From assembly GCA_947311285.1 (NCBI GenBank), contig CAMZKS010000101.1:1-33883 (forward strand): a DNA stretch of 33,883 nt. Direction: 5' to 3'. This stretch comes from an uncultured bacterium (lineage in GTDB: Bacteria; Patescibacteriota; Gracilibacteria; UBA4473). Position 1 is the stretch's first letter; each line of letters starts with the position of its first letter. The notes under the pieces were generated by a model. That model was not told where the DNA came from. It did no database searches and saw only the letters and a program-made list of their open reading frames with translations. Position numbers and translations under genes: made by a program. Shown piece after piece: positions 1 through 7,878 of this stretch.

Positions 1-126
1 CAAGAGGTTCGTCGAGTACTTAATGGTTTAGGAATTGCTATCGTTTCAACTTCTAAGGGTGTTATCACCGGATACGAAGCGAGAGCGCTTGGAGTTGGAG
101 GAGAACTACTTTGCGAAATTAGCTAA
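1..126 (+). CDS. rpsH: Ribosomal protein uS8, C-terminal end (partial)
   Basis: The window opens inside this gene; 41 codons and a TAA stop remain. The visible residues carry the uS8 C-terminal signature, with GIAIVSTSKGV followed by EAR-LGVGGELLC. uS8 is a small-subunit protein that binds 16S rRNA helix 21 and nucleates assembly of the central domain. It is followed after 35 bases by uL6, the normal spc-operon order, so the missing upstream part probably continues that operon to the left. The identity is secure although only about a third of the protein is visible. Confidence 0.93.
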   Translation, partial: QEVRRVLNGLGIAIVSTSKGVITGYEARALGVGGELLCEIS

Positions 127-161
127 TTATTTTAACAGCGTTTAACGCTACGATATAAACC

Positions 162-710
162 ATGTCACGTATAGGAAAACAACCGGTTACAATCCCAGAA
201 AAAGTCGAAGTAAAAATCGATGGGAACGTAGTGACTGTTACAGGTCCGAAAGGGAAACTAACACAAACTATTGAAACTGAATATGTTTCAGTTTCACAAG
301 CAGATGGGACCATAACGGTTGAACGTGCTGATGATTCTAAAACAGCACGAGCGCGACACGGTTTGTATCGGAGTTTGATTCAAAATCTAATAGACGGTGT
401 AACCGAAGGTTGCTCTAAGAAATTGGAAATACGAGGGGTTGGGTATCGAGTTGCGCAGAAAGGAGCAGATCTGGAATTTAACCTTGGTTTCTCTCATCCG
501 ATTACGTTTCCTTTGCCAGAGGGCGTAGAAATTACCTTTGACGAGAAGAACAACAATATTTTCACTCTTTCAAGTATTGATAAGCAGTTAGTAGGTCAAA
601 CGGCTGCTAATATTCGATCGCTTCGAAAACCGGAGCCATATAAAGGGAAAGGGATTCGTTATGCCGATGAACATATACAACTTAAAGCTGGTAAATCAGC
701 CGCCAAATAA
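162..710 (+). CDS. rplF: Ribosomal protein uL6
   Basis: At 182 residues it has the normal bacterial uL6 length. It begins MSRIGKQPVTIP and has VTGPKGKL near residue 30. The C-terminal half contains the family motif around KPEPYKGKGIRY. uL6 sits near the factor-binding centre of the 50S subunit beside the sarcin-ricin loop. The start has no Shine-Dalgarno sequence; the ATG is preceded by AAACC. A short inverted repeat, AGCGTT-T-AACGCT (135-147), lies between uS8 and uL6. The downstream uL18 start follows the stop by two bases, so the genes are surely cotranscribed. Confidence 0.97.
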   Translation: MSRIGKQPVTIPEKVEVKIDGNVVTVTGPKGKLTQTIETEYVSVSQADGTITVERADDSKTARARHGLYRSLIQNLIDGVTEGCSKKLEIRGVGYRVAQKGADLEFNLGFSHPITFPLPEGVEITFDEKNNNIFTLSSIDKQLVGQTAANIRSLRKPEPYKGKGIRYADEHIQLKAGKSAAK

Positions 711-712
711 CC

Positions 713-1054
713 ATGAGTACTATTGATATTAAACGACATCAAAGACTTGCACGTGCACGACGCACGCATGCAAAAGCGCGTAACTCTGGTCGAGTTCGAC
801 TAGTGATTTACCGTTCATTAAAAGCTATCTATGCTCAAATCGTAGATGATACAGCCGGGAAAGTTCTCTGTGGAACATCCAACCTTAAAGGGAAACCTGG
901 TATTACAGGAGCGAGAGAGGTTGGAAAAACTATCGCGGAGATGGCCCAAAAAGCCAAAGTTACAGAAGTGACGTTTGATCGAAATGGTTACCTTTACCAC
1001 GGTCAAGTTAAAGCACTTGCAGAAGCAGCGCGAGAAGGTGGACTTAAATTTTAA
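713..1054 (+). CDS. rplR: Ribosomal protein uL18
   Basis: This 113-residue protein has the uL18 layout: a basic N-terminus (KRHQRLARARRTHAK), then RLVIYRSLKAIYAQIVDD and, near the end, FDRNGYLYHGQVKALAEAAREGG. uL18 binds 5S rRNA and helps dock it onto the 50S central protuberance. The gene lies between uL6 and uS5 in the classical spc order. Its ATG follows the uL6 stop after two bases and is preceded by AACC with no Shine-Dalgarno site. Confidence 0.97.
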   Translation: MSTIDIKRHQRLARARRTHAKARNSGRVRLVIYRSLKAIYAQIVDDTAGKVLCGTSNLKGKPGITGAREVGKTIAEMAQKAKVTEVTFDRNGYLYHGQVKALAEAAREGGLKF

Positions 1055-1084
1055 GAAATTTTGTTTCAAAACAACTCATACAAT

Positions 1085-1831
1085 ATGACAGAAGAAAACA
1101 CGACCCCAAAGACAGAAGCTACTACAACTCCCGTTGTAAAGGCCGCTCCAAAAGTTACCGCGGATGCACCAAAAGTAAGTGCAGACAAAAGAACGACTGG
1201 GAAAGATACTAATCATGCCAATCGCCGTGGTGGCGCAGGGAAAGGTCGTCGTGGTCGAAAGCCACGTGAACCAAAAGAGTTTGAAGAATCTATTATTCAA
1301 ATCGATCGTGTAACACGTGTTACTAAAGGAGGACGACAACTTCGTTTCCGAGTATCAGTTGTAATCGGTGATCAAAAAGGACGTGTGGGGTACGGAATTG
1401 GTAAATCATCGGAAGTAATGAGCGGTGTACAAAAGGCCATTGCAGAAGCAAAACGAAATATTATTACTGTGCCGATCTTTGAAGATACAATTCCTCATGC
1501 GGTTAATTACAAATTTAAAGCGAGTAAAGTTTTCTTACTACCAGCTCCAGAAGGGAAAGGAGTAATTGCTGGAGGAGCGGTACGTAAAGTACTAGAACTA
1601 GCAGGAATTAAAAATGTCCTTTCTAAGATGCATTGCTCACGTAACAAACTTAATTCTGTTTACGCGACTATGGAATGTTTGAAATCACTTCAAAACAGAC
1701 CACCTTATAAAGTTAAGACAGAAGAAGCTGTAGAAGAGAATAAAGCAGAAGAGGTTAAAGGTGAAAAACCAGAGGCTCCTAAAAAAGAAGCTCCAGCAAA
1801 AAAAGTAACTTCTAAAAAGAAAGACGCTTAA
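1085..1831 (+). CDS. rpsE: Ribosomal protein uS5 with extended tails
   Basis: The uS5 core spans about residues 66-205: VTKGGRQLRFRVSVVIGD is the double-stranded RNA-binding-like N-domain, GRVGYGIGKSSEV is the conserved loop, and the C-domain follows. uS5 acts in 30S decoding fidelity. I start it at the ATG at 1085; a TTG at 1061 would add eight unconserved residues. At 248 residues it is much longer than the usual 160-170. The extra length is a Thr/Pro/Lys-rich N-terminal arm of about 65 residues and a Lys/Glu/Ala-rich C-terminal tail of about 40. No uL30 gene lies between this gene and uL15, as is common in CPR genomes. Confidence 0.95.
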   Translation: MTEENTTPKTEATTTPVVKAAPKVTADAPKVSADKRTTGKDTNHANRRGGAGKGRRGRKPREPKEFEESIIQIDRVTRVTKGGRQLRFRVSVVIGDQKGRVGYGIGKSSEVMSGVQKAIAEAKRNIITVPIFEDTIPHAVNYKFKASKVFLLPAPEGKGVIAGGAVRKVLELAGIKNVLSKMHCSRNKLNSVYATMECLKSLQNRPPYKVKTEEAVEENKAEEVKGEKPEAPKKEAPAKKVTSKKKDA

Positions 1832-1861
1832 GCGACAACCTTTGATATAAAGTATTAAACT

Positions 1862-2341
1862 ATGAAACTACACGAACTCACTCCCAAGAATAAAAAAGTT
1901 AACCGTAAAAGACGGGGTCAAGGTAATGCTACCGGTAACGGTACTTACGGTGGTCGAGGTATGAATGGGCAAAACGCTCGCTCTGGTGGTGGTGTTCGCC
2001 CTGGCTTTGAGGGAGGTCAAACACCTTTAGTCAAACGTATGCCTAAAATGCGTGGTTTCCGAAGTCCAAACAAAGTTTACAATCAAGTAGTTAAACTAGC
2101 CGTTCTTGAAGAAGCTTTCAAAGACGGAGATACTATCGATTTTGCAGCCTTAGTTGAAGCGGGTTTCTTGAACCGTAAAGGTATGGGAATCAAAATTCTA
2201 AATGACGGTACAGAGCTTAAAAAGAAATTTAATGTAAGAGAAGTACTTATTTCAAAAACGGCTAAAGAAGCGATTGAAAAAGCCGGTGGAAAAGTTGAAG
2301 TAGTAGTTATTGAAAAACCAGAATCAAAAAAGAAAAAATAA
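1862..2341 (+). CDS. rplO: Ribosomal protein uL15
   Basis: This 159-residue protein starts MKLHELTPK and contains the Gly/Arg-rich region typical of uL15 (residues 15-50, including GRGMNGQNARSGGGVRPGFEGG), then TPLVKRMPKMRGF. uL15 is a late-assembly 50S protein with a long extension reaching toward the peptidyl-transferase region. It follows uS5 by 30 bases and is the last gene of this + strand cluster. A terminator follows, and the usual next genes secY and adk are absent. Confidence 0.96.
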   Translation: MKLHELTPKNKKVNRKRRGQGNATGNGTYGGRGMNGQNARSGGGVRPGFEGGQTPLVKRMPKMRGFRSPNKVYNQVVKLAVLEEAFKDGDTIDFAALVEAGFLNRKGMGIKILNDGTELKKKFNVREVLISKTAKEAIEKAGGKVEVVVIEKPESKKKK

Positions 2342-2394
2342 TTATTCACATCTGAGTGGTTTTAACCCTCAGTGCTTTAAATACTAAATTCATT

Positions 2395-2419
2395 AAAACG
2401 TTCGAAAGAGCGTTTTTTT
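2395..2419 (+). terminator. Rho-independent terminator after rplO
   Basis: A stem AACGTTC / GAGCGTT (seven pairs, one T-G wobble) closes a GAAA tetraloop and runs into seven T residues. It ends the uS8-uL15 transcription unit before the promoter at 2434. Confidence 0.8.
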
Positions 2420-2433
2420 ATGTGTCACAGGGC

Positions 2434-2461
2434 TTGACACAAACATATATCAATTTATAAA
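2434..2461 (+). promoter_or_regulatory. Sigma-70-type promoter for the metallopeptidase gene
   Basis: A perfect -35 TTGACA at 2434-2439 and a -10 TATAAA at 2456-2461 are separated by 16 bases. They lie 15 bases past the rplO terminator and about 50 bases before the ATG at 2514. Spacing and match are good, but the assignment rests on pattern alone. Confidence 0.6.
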
Positions 2462-2513
2462 TAACAAAAAGCAACACAAACATAAAAAGTAAAAGTTCAT
2501 TAAATTCTACTTT

Positions 2514-3299
2514 ATGCGTGTTGTTTTACTGTCTCTCAGCTTTCTAGTATTTATTTCTTTTGCTACGCAGACCTCCGCGCAAGGTGTTGAGCGCAAGAAT
2601 TTTAATATTACAACCGTTAAGAAGGCCGGTTCTACTAAATACTTTGCTCGCAAGCCGTGGACAGGTTTATTTGCCGCCAAAAAATTTAGTCGAGCCGATA
2701 AGTCGGAATTACAAGATATTCAAAAGACCTTGCAAGCCTCAATACTGGATTTGCCAACGCGCCACACAGCGGCTTTAAAAAAATTAGAAGTGAGAAAGGA
2801 AAATAATGCTTCTCGTGGTTTGGCAAACTCTCGTATGATAATTCTTAATACTGAGTCTATTAACAGCAAGGAAGAGCTTCAAGCGGTGTTTACACACGAA
2901 ATGGGGCACGTAGTAGACTTGGGGCTGCTTAAGTCTTATTCGGGTACAAAATCTGTTTTTTGGACCCCCGGAACACAGGTTTACGACAAGGATCCAAGTT
3001 TAAATTTTTATAAAATATCTTGGGTAGATTATAAAACAAAAAATTCATCAGCTACCCGATCCGACTTTATATCAGGGTACGCCCAATCTTCTCCGTTTGA
3101 AGACTTTGCAGAGAGTTATTTATTTTATCGCCTGCATGGAGAAAAGTTCAGACAAATCACTGAAAATTCGACCGCATTATTAGCTAAGTATAACTTCATT
3201 AAAACAAAAGTTTTTAACCAGAAAGAGTTTCAGGTGCAGAAGGTGAATAAAGGCTTCTTGCATAACTTAATTTGGGACGCAACGTTGGTTAAGTTTTAG
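2514..3299 (+). CDS. Secreted HExxH zinc-metallopeptidase candidate
   Basis: The 261-residue product has an N-terminal signal peptide (residues 1-23: hydrophobic core LLSLSFLVFISFA, likely cut after TSA). A zinc-binding helix HEMGH lies at residues 128-132. About 64 residues later comes SPFEDFAESYLFY, whose E196 or E200 could be the third, glutamate, ligand as in gluzincin-type peptidases. The flanking residues (AVFTHEMGHVVDLG) also match zinc-peptidase helices. The protein should act outside the membrane; the substrate is unknown and I cannot assign a named family. It stands alone, with its own promoter upstream and 66 bases before the next gene. Confidence 0.6.
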   Translation: MRVVLLSLSFLVFISFATQTSAQGVERKNFNITTVKKAGSTKYFARKPWTGLFAAKKFSRADKSELQDIQKTLQASILDLPTRHTAALKKLEVRKENNASRGLANSRMIILNTESINSKEELQAVFTHEMGHVVDLGLLKSYSGTKSVFWTPGTQVYDKDPSLNFYKISWVDYKTKNSSATRSDFISGYAQSSPFEDFAESYLFYRLHGEKFRQITENSTALLAKYNFIKTKVFNQKEFQVQKVNKGFLHNLIWDATLVKF

Positions 3300-3365
3300 A
3301 AACTCAGTGGCGGTGTTCAGAATAGAGGATATGGTGTAATTTGATTTTTTGGCTAAAGTGTATTT

Positions 3366-4037
3366 ATGGATAAACTCTACTTAAAAGCTAAGCGTTGGGC
3401 ACAAATTATCGGACACCTACCAGGGGTGGCGGCTGTGTTTCTTTCTGGTAGTTTGGCACAGGGTAAGGCGAGTAATGAGTCCGATATAGATTTTTTTATT
3501 ATCACGTATCCAGACGCTATTTGGACGGGTAGATTTTTCACAAACTTAGTGCTTAAAATTACATGCAATTTGGCGAAGCCGTGGAAACATGCGGCTCGTA
3601 TTTGTCCGAACCATTTTATTACGACCAATAGTTTAGAGATAATAGAGCAAGACGCCTACAGCGCTCATTTATTTAGTTACAATCAACCACTTTATGATCC
3701 GTACAATCTGTGGCCAGATTTTGTGGAAGCCAATGTGTGGGTGAATGAGTTTGATGAAGAATTCCCGGTCTTGGTTAAAAGTGAAATCTTAAAAAAGAAT
3801 TATATCCCAGAAACACCTATTTATAGATGGATAGAGAGCTCATTGCGCTGGCTGCAGCTTAAAAAAATATACTTAAATTCGGACTTTAAAAAGCCTGGTG
3901 CTAAAATAGTTTTAAAAAATACGGAGTTGCGTTTTCACCCGAATCCTAAAAATAAGTACTGGAAAAACAAGAAGGAGGTGGATCTTGGTAAGAAGGGCCG
4001 TCAGGCAGTGGTAAAAATTATTAATCCACAAACTTAA
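3366..4037 (+). CDS. Nucleotidyltransferase-domain protein
   Basis: This 223-residue protein contains the Pol-beta-superfamily signature: G28-S29, then D40-x-D42 (SGSLAQGKASNESDIDFF), the metal-binding carboxylates of minimal nucleotidyltransferases. The domain fills roughly residues 15-100. The rest is rich in aromatic and basic residues and I do not recognise it. Members transfer a nucleotide to proteins, antibiotics or RNA, and the substrate cannot be told here. Its TAA stop overlaps the ATG of the EamA gene (TAATG), so the two are probably translationally coupled. No HEPN-type partner gene is adjacent, so a MNT/HEPN toxin-antitoxin role is not supported. Confidence 0.7.
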   Translation: MDKLYLKAKRWAQIIGHLPGVAAVFLSGSLAQGKASNESDIDFFIITYPDAIWTGRFFTNLVLKITCNLAKPWKHAARICPNHFITTNSLEIIEQDAYSAHLFSYNQPLYDPYNLWPDFVEANVWVNEFDEEFPVLVKSEILKKNYIPETPIYRWIESSLRWLQLKKIYLNSDFKKPGAKIVLKNTELRFHPNPKNKYWKNKKEVDLGKKGRQAVVKIINPQT

Positions 4038-4912
4038 TGTTTTGGTTTTGGGCGTTTATTTCTATGTTTGGGTATGCATTGCAAAATGTATTGATGACTC
4101 GCTATGTAAGAAAAATTGAGGTGCTTTCGGCAGGATTTTATAGAAATATTACATTTTTTGTGAGTTTCTTACCCTTATTGTACTTTGTGCCAAGTGACTC
4201 ATATTCAATGGTTCATACTTTTTGGCCAGAAATAATTTTGGCCTGTTTTTTAGGGGCTGGATCACAATGGACGCGATTTTTAAGTTTAAGATACCTCCCA
4301 ATTGGTACGTCTAGTGCTGTTGTTTTGGGCTTTAATGTTTTGTTCTCCGTTTTGCTGGGTTGGGTCTTTTTTTCGGAAGTGCTTAGTTTTTGGGTCTTAG
4401 TTTGTATTTTTATCACTCTGGCCGGAAGCGTAATTCTTTCTACTTTAAAAAACGATGCCCCTCATCTAGAGCCAGCCTCCGTAATAAAAGGCTTTTTATT
4501 GCTATTAGCCACCAGTGTAATGCTTACAACGGCTTTTTTCTTTGTGGCAAAGCTAAGCCGGGAACTAGACCCAATGTTGAGCGCTTATGTTTGGGAGTCA
4601 GGGATTGCTGTAGCCGCATTAGTTTTTATCACCGGCAGAAAGTTATTTGGTGGGGCGGGGTTAGAGCGGGTTTCGCTTAAAACATTTAGCAAAATATTTT
4701 GGTGTGTGTTGCCAACACTACTTGGTACCGCAGGATTTGCTCTGGCAATCACTCTTGGACCATTAGGGATCGTTTCCGCTATTTCGGCCACCGGAGTTTT
4801 TGTTATTACAGGGCTGTCAATACTTCTATATAAAGAAACTCTAACCTATAGGCACTATATAGCTATGGGAGCAACTATCGCGGGAGTGGTTGCGCTTAGG
4901 TTACTGAGCTAA
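4037..4912 (+). CDS. EamA/DMT-family membrane transporter
   Basis: The 291-residue protein is hydrophobic throughout, with about ten membrane segments arranged as two similar halves, the size and pattern of EamA drug/metabolite transporters. The first half contains YLPIGTSSAVVLGFNVLFSVLLGWVFFSE, and the second repeats this plan with LGPLGIVSAISATGVFVITG and LLYKETLT. Substrates in the family include amino acids, nucleotides and sugars; none can be assigned here. It overlaps the nucleotidyltransferase stop by one base. Its 3' end overlaps the oppositely oriented isomerase gene by 12 bases. Confidence 0.8.
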   Translation: MFWFWAFISMFGYALQNVLMTRYVRKIEVLSAGFYRNITFFVSFLPLLYFVPSDSYSMVHTFWPEIILACFLGAGSQWTRFLSLRYLPIGTSSAVVLGFNVLFSVLLGWVFFSEVLSFWVLVCIFITLAGSVILSTLKNDAPHLEPASVIKGFLLLLATSVMLTTAFFFVAKLSRELDPMLSAYVWESGIAVAALVFITGRKLFGGAGLERVSLKTFSKIFWCVLPTLLGTAGFALAITLGPLGIVSAISATGVFVITGLSILLYKETLTYRHYIAMGATIAGVVALRLLS

Positions 4913-5296
4913 AAAAGTTTCTTTATTCGTTATATAATTATCTTTACCGGGTAAGTAGTGTGTGCTAGAAAAGCAGAGTAACACCGCGTTTTCGGAGAAA
5001 TCATAAAACTCGTGCCAGCAATAAGGGGACACCTCAAGGCCTTTATTTTGTGCATCTAGATTTATAATTTTTTCGCCATTTTTATCGTGAATTTCAGCTT
5101 TAATAGAACCCTGAGCCGCGATAAATAATTCGGATTCGATTTTGTGCGCGTGGCCGCCACGAGTTTGAGCATTTTTAGCCGTTACTAAATAAACGCGTTT
5201 GACATCAAAAGGGAAATTTTCATCAAGCTCAAAAGGGATCAGGCCGCCTCGAAGGTCTTCAAATAAAGGGAATGTGTGTATTTTATGTCCTTTCAT
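4901..5296 (-). CDS. WxcM/FdtA-like sugar 3,4-ketoisomerase (cupin)
   Basis: The 131-residue protein fits the single-domain WxcM/FdtA/QdtA cupin family. It has DLRGGLIPFE, then FDVKRVYLVT, R46-G-G-H-A-H51 (the catalytic histidine region), LFIAAQGSIKAEI, a WHEFYDFS segment and the closing Y-x-x-x-x-x-YITNKETF. Relatives isomerise dTDP-4-keto-6-deoxyglucose on the way to amino or deoxy sugars of surface glycans. No other nucleotide-sugar genes are nearby, so the substrate and pathway are inferred from the family only. It ends convergently inside the last 12 bases of the EamA gene. Confidence 0.8.
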   Translation of the reverse strand: MKGHKIHTFPLFEDLRGGLIPFELDENFPFDVKRVYLVTAKNAQTRGGHAHKIESELFIAAQGSIKAEIHDKNGEKIINLDAQNKGLEVSPYCWHEFYDFSENAVLLCFSSTHYLPGKDNYITNKETFLAQ

Positions 5297-5348
5297 GCAG
5301 TACCTATAATATAAAATTGGGTGAATAAATCTATGTGATTTATCAAAT

Positions 5349-5377
5349 TTGACAAGCCTAGTCCTAGCCTGTAAAAT
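5349..5377 (+). promoter_or_regulatory. Strong sigma-70-type promoter for the acidic lipoprotein
   Basis: TTGACA (5349-5354) and TAAAAT (5372-5377) are separated by the optimal 17 bases. Transcription would start near 5384, leaving a leader of about 28 bases before the ATG at 5413. Confidence 0.75.
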
Positions 5378-5412
5378 GGGGAACGTAACTTATTTTTAAT
5401 CTCAAAATCAAT

Positions 5413-5817
5413 ATGAAAAGTTTATTAAATGTCTTCCCTGCATTAGCAGTCGCACTCCTTATGACGGCTTGTACAGCTCCAAAACAACCTCAAATACCTC
5501 AAACGCCTGTTTCTGTAGAACGAGCACTTGAAGCAACTTTGGATAAAATGGACGACATGGTCGAGGATGAAACAGAAGTAAATACAGAACTTGATGCGGC
5601 TTTAGATACACTTGAAGACGAATTAGATAGTGCTCTTAATGGTGGGGTTGAAATTACTATTGATGAAGCGCCTATTGTTGATGCAACTCAACCTGAAGCA
5701 ACACCTTCTGAAGTTGTAGCTGAAGAGGCTGTGACACCGCTAGAAACTGAAGCGGATTCAGCAAATGAAAATGCTCAAGAAGACGAACTAATTGATCAAC
5801 CAATTATTATTGAATAA
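5413..5817 (+). CDS. Highly acidic lipoprotein of unknown function
   Basis: This 134-residue protein has a lipoprotein signal peptide: MKSLLNVFPALAVALLMTAC with the lipidated cysteine at residue 20. A Pro/Gln linker is followed by an acidic domain. Residues 46-134 contain about 30 Asp/Glu and no Lys, Arg or His, and the first part of this stretch is probably a helical heptad-like segment (LDAALDTLEDELDSAL). It is probably anchored to the outer face of the membrane. Its own strong promoter and strong terminator make it monocistronic and suggest high expression. I recognise no family. Confidence 0.75.
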   Translation: MKSLLNVFPALAVALLMTACTAPKQPQIPQTPVSVERALEATLDKMDDMVEDETEVNTELDAALDTLEDELDSALNGGVEITIDEAPIVDATQPEATPSEVVAEEAVTPLETEADSANENAQEDELIDQPIIIE

Positions 5818-5843
5818 TCTTATAAAAGATTACTTTTTAGCCA

Positions 5844-5874
5844 AAGCCCCTCCGCTCTGCGGAGGGCTTTTTTT
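5844..5874 (+). terminator. Rho-independent terminator after the lipoprotein gene
   Basis: The stem AAGCCC(C)TCCGC / GCGGAGGGCTT has one bulged C and a TCT loop, and is followed by seven T residues. It overlaps the stop of the oppositely oriented recombinase gene by a few bases. Confidence 0.9.
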
Positions 5875-6793
5875 ATTTTAAATACTTGGCATGTGTTTTT
5901 TTAAGGTCGGCATTAGCGACATGCGTGTAAATCTGGGTAGTGACAATGCTTGCGTGTCCTAATAACTCTTGTACCGACCGAATATCTGCTCCATTTCTGA
6001 GCAGAGACGTCGCAAAGGTATGTCTCAGTTTGTGAGGAGTAACCGGCTTGGTGATGCCGGCTTTTCGGCCTCTATCACGAACCATTATTTCAATAGCGGT
6101 TCGACTGAGTCTTCGTGATTCGCCCTTTTTCAGGTGCTGATCAGAGCGTTGTTTTGCATTGATAAATAGAGGGTTAAAATCATCGGTTCGGTTTTTCATG
6201 TAGTCACTTAAAAGCCTTACACATTGGGGGGTTAGATACACGCTTCGTACTTTTTTCCCCTTTCCCAGTATAGAAAATTCACCGGTATTAATATTTAAGT
6301 TATCTCGATTCAAGGCGCACATTTCAGAAATCCGTAAACCGGTTGAAAATAGCATTTCGATAATGGCGCGATCTCTTAAGGCGATAAGAGTGGATTTAGC
6401 GGTGTTCGTGTTTCTTAAAAGTTCCAGCTCATCCATATTTAAGCCCGCAACATCACTCGGTTCTGTTTTAATCAGTTCAAGTTTTTCGGGGGATAGTATC
6501 GGGTCATCAAGTTCTCTCTTTATACAGAATTTTAAAAAACTGCGAATAGGGATCAGATAGATGTTTCGAGTTTTACTGCTCAATGGTCCCCCTTTTTTAT
6601 TGGTCTTAGAAAACACAAAGTCTTGAAAATCATCAATAGAGTTTAAGTTTAAATCGCGGATATGAGTATTTTCCCCAACGGTTTCAATCAAAGAGCCTAA
6701 ACTTTTTTCATAGTTTCTAAGCGTATAAGGCGAAGCATTTTTGACGTTCTTTAAATAACGTACGTACTTCTCAAGGCCCTCAGTAATTAACAT
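5873..6793 (-). CDS. XerC/XerD-like tyrosine recombinase
   Basis: The 306-residue protein has an N-terminal SAM-like DNA-binding domain (about 1-100) and a C-terminal catalytic domain with all expected residues: R154 in STGLRISEMCAL, K179 in the GKGKK turn, H254-x-x-R257 in PHKLRHTFAT, H280 in LLGHASIVTTQIY, and the nucleophile Y289. This matches Xer recombinases that resolve chromosome dimers at dif. CPR genomes often carry only one Xer protein, which would then act alone (inference). I begin at the ATG at 6793; the TTG three bases upstream is less likely. A TATAAT lies seven bases before the start, so the message may lack a leader. No mobile-element genes flank it, which argues for a housekeeping role. 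Confidence 0.88.
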   Translation of the reverse strand: MLITEGLEKYVRYLKNVKNASPYTLRNYEKSLGSLIETVGENTHIRDLNLNSIDDFQDFVFSKTNKKGGPLSSKTRNIYLIPIRSFLKFCIKRELDDPILSPEKLELIKTEPSDVAGLNMDELELLRNTNTAKSTLIALRDRAIIEMLFSTGLRISEMCALNRDNLNINTGEFSILGKGKKVRSVYLTPQCVRLLSDYMKNRTDDFNPLFINAKQRSDQHLKKGESRRLSRTAIEIMVRDRGRKAGITKPVTPHKLRHTFATSLLRNGADIRSVQELLGHASIVTTQIYTHVANADLKKTHAKYLK

Positions 6794-6800
6794 CAAGTTA

Positions 6801-6806
6801 ATTATA
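6801..6806 (-). promoter_or_regulatory. Candidate -10 element for the Xer gene
   Basis: A perfect TATAAT on the minus strand ends seven bases before the ATG. I see no good -35 at 16-18 bases. If it is used, the transcript would begin at or next to the start codon. Confidence 0.35.
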
Positions 6807-6842
6807 TTGTGTTAAGTAACTAAAAGCCAGAGCGCTTGCTAG

Positions 6843-7772
6843 CTATGCCAACAAATCGGTTACCGCTTTTACTTCATTTTTAGAACCAATAAACACGGTC
6901 GTATTTTGATGATAATCAGTCACTATTGTGTCTAAAATATCATGCCCCGCTTGATTTTTACCGACCCCATTGGCCTCGTTAAAGAGAAAGGCAAAAGGCG
7001 CACCTTCAAATAACAACCGTAGTTTTCCCTCTGGTTGGGATTTGTCTTTAGGGTAAGTAAAAATGCCGTGCCCTTTGCTTAAAATATGGTGTAAATCCGG
7101 CACCATTCCGCCAGAATAACGAAGTTTGCTTTGTTTGGTAAGCCAACGCTGCATAACCGTGGCATACTTAGGGTTCTCACGGCAGACTTTTAAATTACCA
7201 GGGGCAAAGTAAGTCGTATCGTCTTTAATCGTAATATCGGCTCTAGTGAGAATAAATTCACCAACGTCGTTAAGCTCAAACTCATGACAGCCTTTGCCTT
7301 TAAGGGCGATTGTAAGCGTAATACGAGGCCCATATACCGCGTAGCAAGCGGCAACCATACCATCACCGGCTTTATTACCAACCATCTCAGGGCTTTCCCA
7401 AATACCAAAGATCGTTCCAATAGCTAAGTTGGCATCGACTAATGAACTTCCATCAAGAGGGTCGTAAGCCACAAAATAATTCCCTCGGTGGGATTTAAAC
7501 GTCATTGGTTCATCTTGTTCTTCACTCGCAATAACTTTGGCTAATTGAGATTTTTCTAGCTCTTTGCTAATAATTTTGTCGGCTAAAATATCCATCGCAA
7601 TTTGGCTCTCACCAGAGGCATTTTCAGTGCCCGCACCGCCAGTATTACCGGCTCGAATAGAAAAATTAATATATTTAACACTCCTCGCAATGTGATAAAG
7701 TAAACTTCTCACATCCCAGTCTGCGCCTCGTTCTCGTAAGAAATAATTGAACGACTGATTATCACTCGGCAT
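6843..7772 (-). CDS. fbp: Class I fructose-1,6-bisphosphatase
   Basis: At 309 residues it has near-normal length for class I FBPase, which hydrolyses fructose-1,6-bisphosphate to fructose-6-phosphate. Visible motifs include SGESQIAMDILAD (52-64), the metal-binding E84-E85, and D104-P-L-D107-G-S-S at the active site. Further on are LRYSGGMVPDLHHIL and KLRLLFEGAPFAFLFNEANG, the substrate-binding segment corresponding to LLYE-NP-AF-EQAGG in characterised enzymes. It would provide the irreversible step of gluconeogenesis or feed fructose-6-phosphate to cell-wall sugars and the pentose pathway. It lies 49 bases upstream of the Xer gene on the same strand. Confidence 0.9.
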   Translation of the reverse strand: MPSDNQSFNYFLRERGADWDVRSLLYHIARSVKYINFSIRAGNTGGAGTENASGESQIAMDILADKIISKELEKSQLAKVIASEEQDEPMTFKSHRGNYFVAYDPLDGSSLVDANLAIGTIFGIWESPEMVGNKAGDGMVAACYAVYGPRITLTIALKGKGCHEFELNDVGEFILTRADITIKDDTTYFAPGNLKVCRENPKYATVMQRWLTKQSKLRYSGGMVPDLHHILSKGHGIFTYPKDKSQPEGKLRLLFEGAPFAFLFNEANGVGKNQAGHDILDTIVTDYHQNTTVFIGSKNEVKAVTDLLA

Positions 7773-7878
7773 ATTATATAAAGTTTAAGTGTTTGGATTT
7801 TAGCAGAGCTACTTAAAAAGTTCTACCCGAGTCTGTAAGTTTTGTTACAATTAGTCTGATACGTTAATTTATAGAACT

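Noticed and set aside
1061..1084. TTG start for uS5; likewise TTG starts at 6796, 22001 and 24213
   Set aside because: Each is followed within a few codons by an ATG better placed for the family, and the extra residues are unconserved.
3366..4912. MNT/HEPN-type toxin-antitoxin system
   Set aside because: The nucleotidyltransferase is larger than typical MNT antitoxins, and its coupled neighbour is a membrane transporter, not a HEPN protein.
5873..6793. Integrase of a mobile element
   Set aside because: No attachment-site repeats, tRNA, excisionase or cargo genes flank it, and its length and motifs fit a housekeeping Xer protein.
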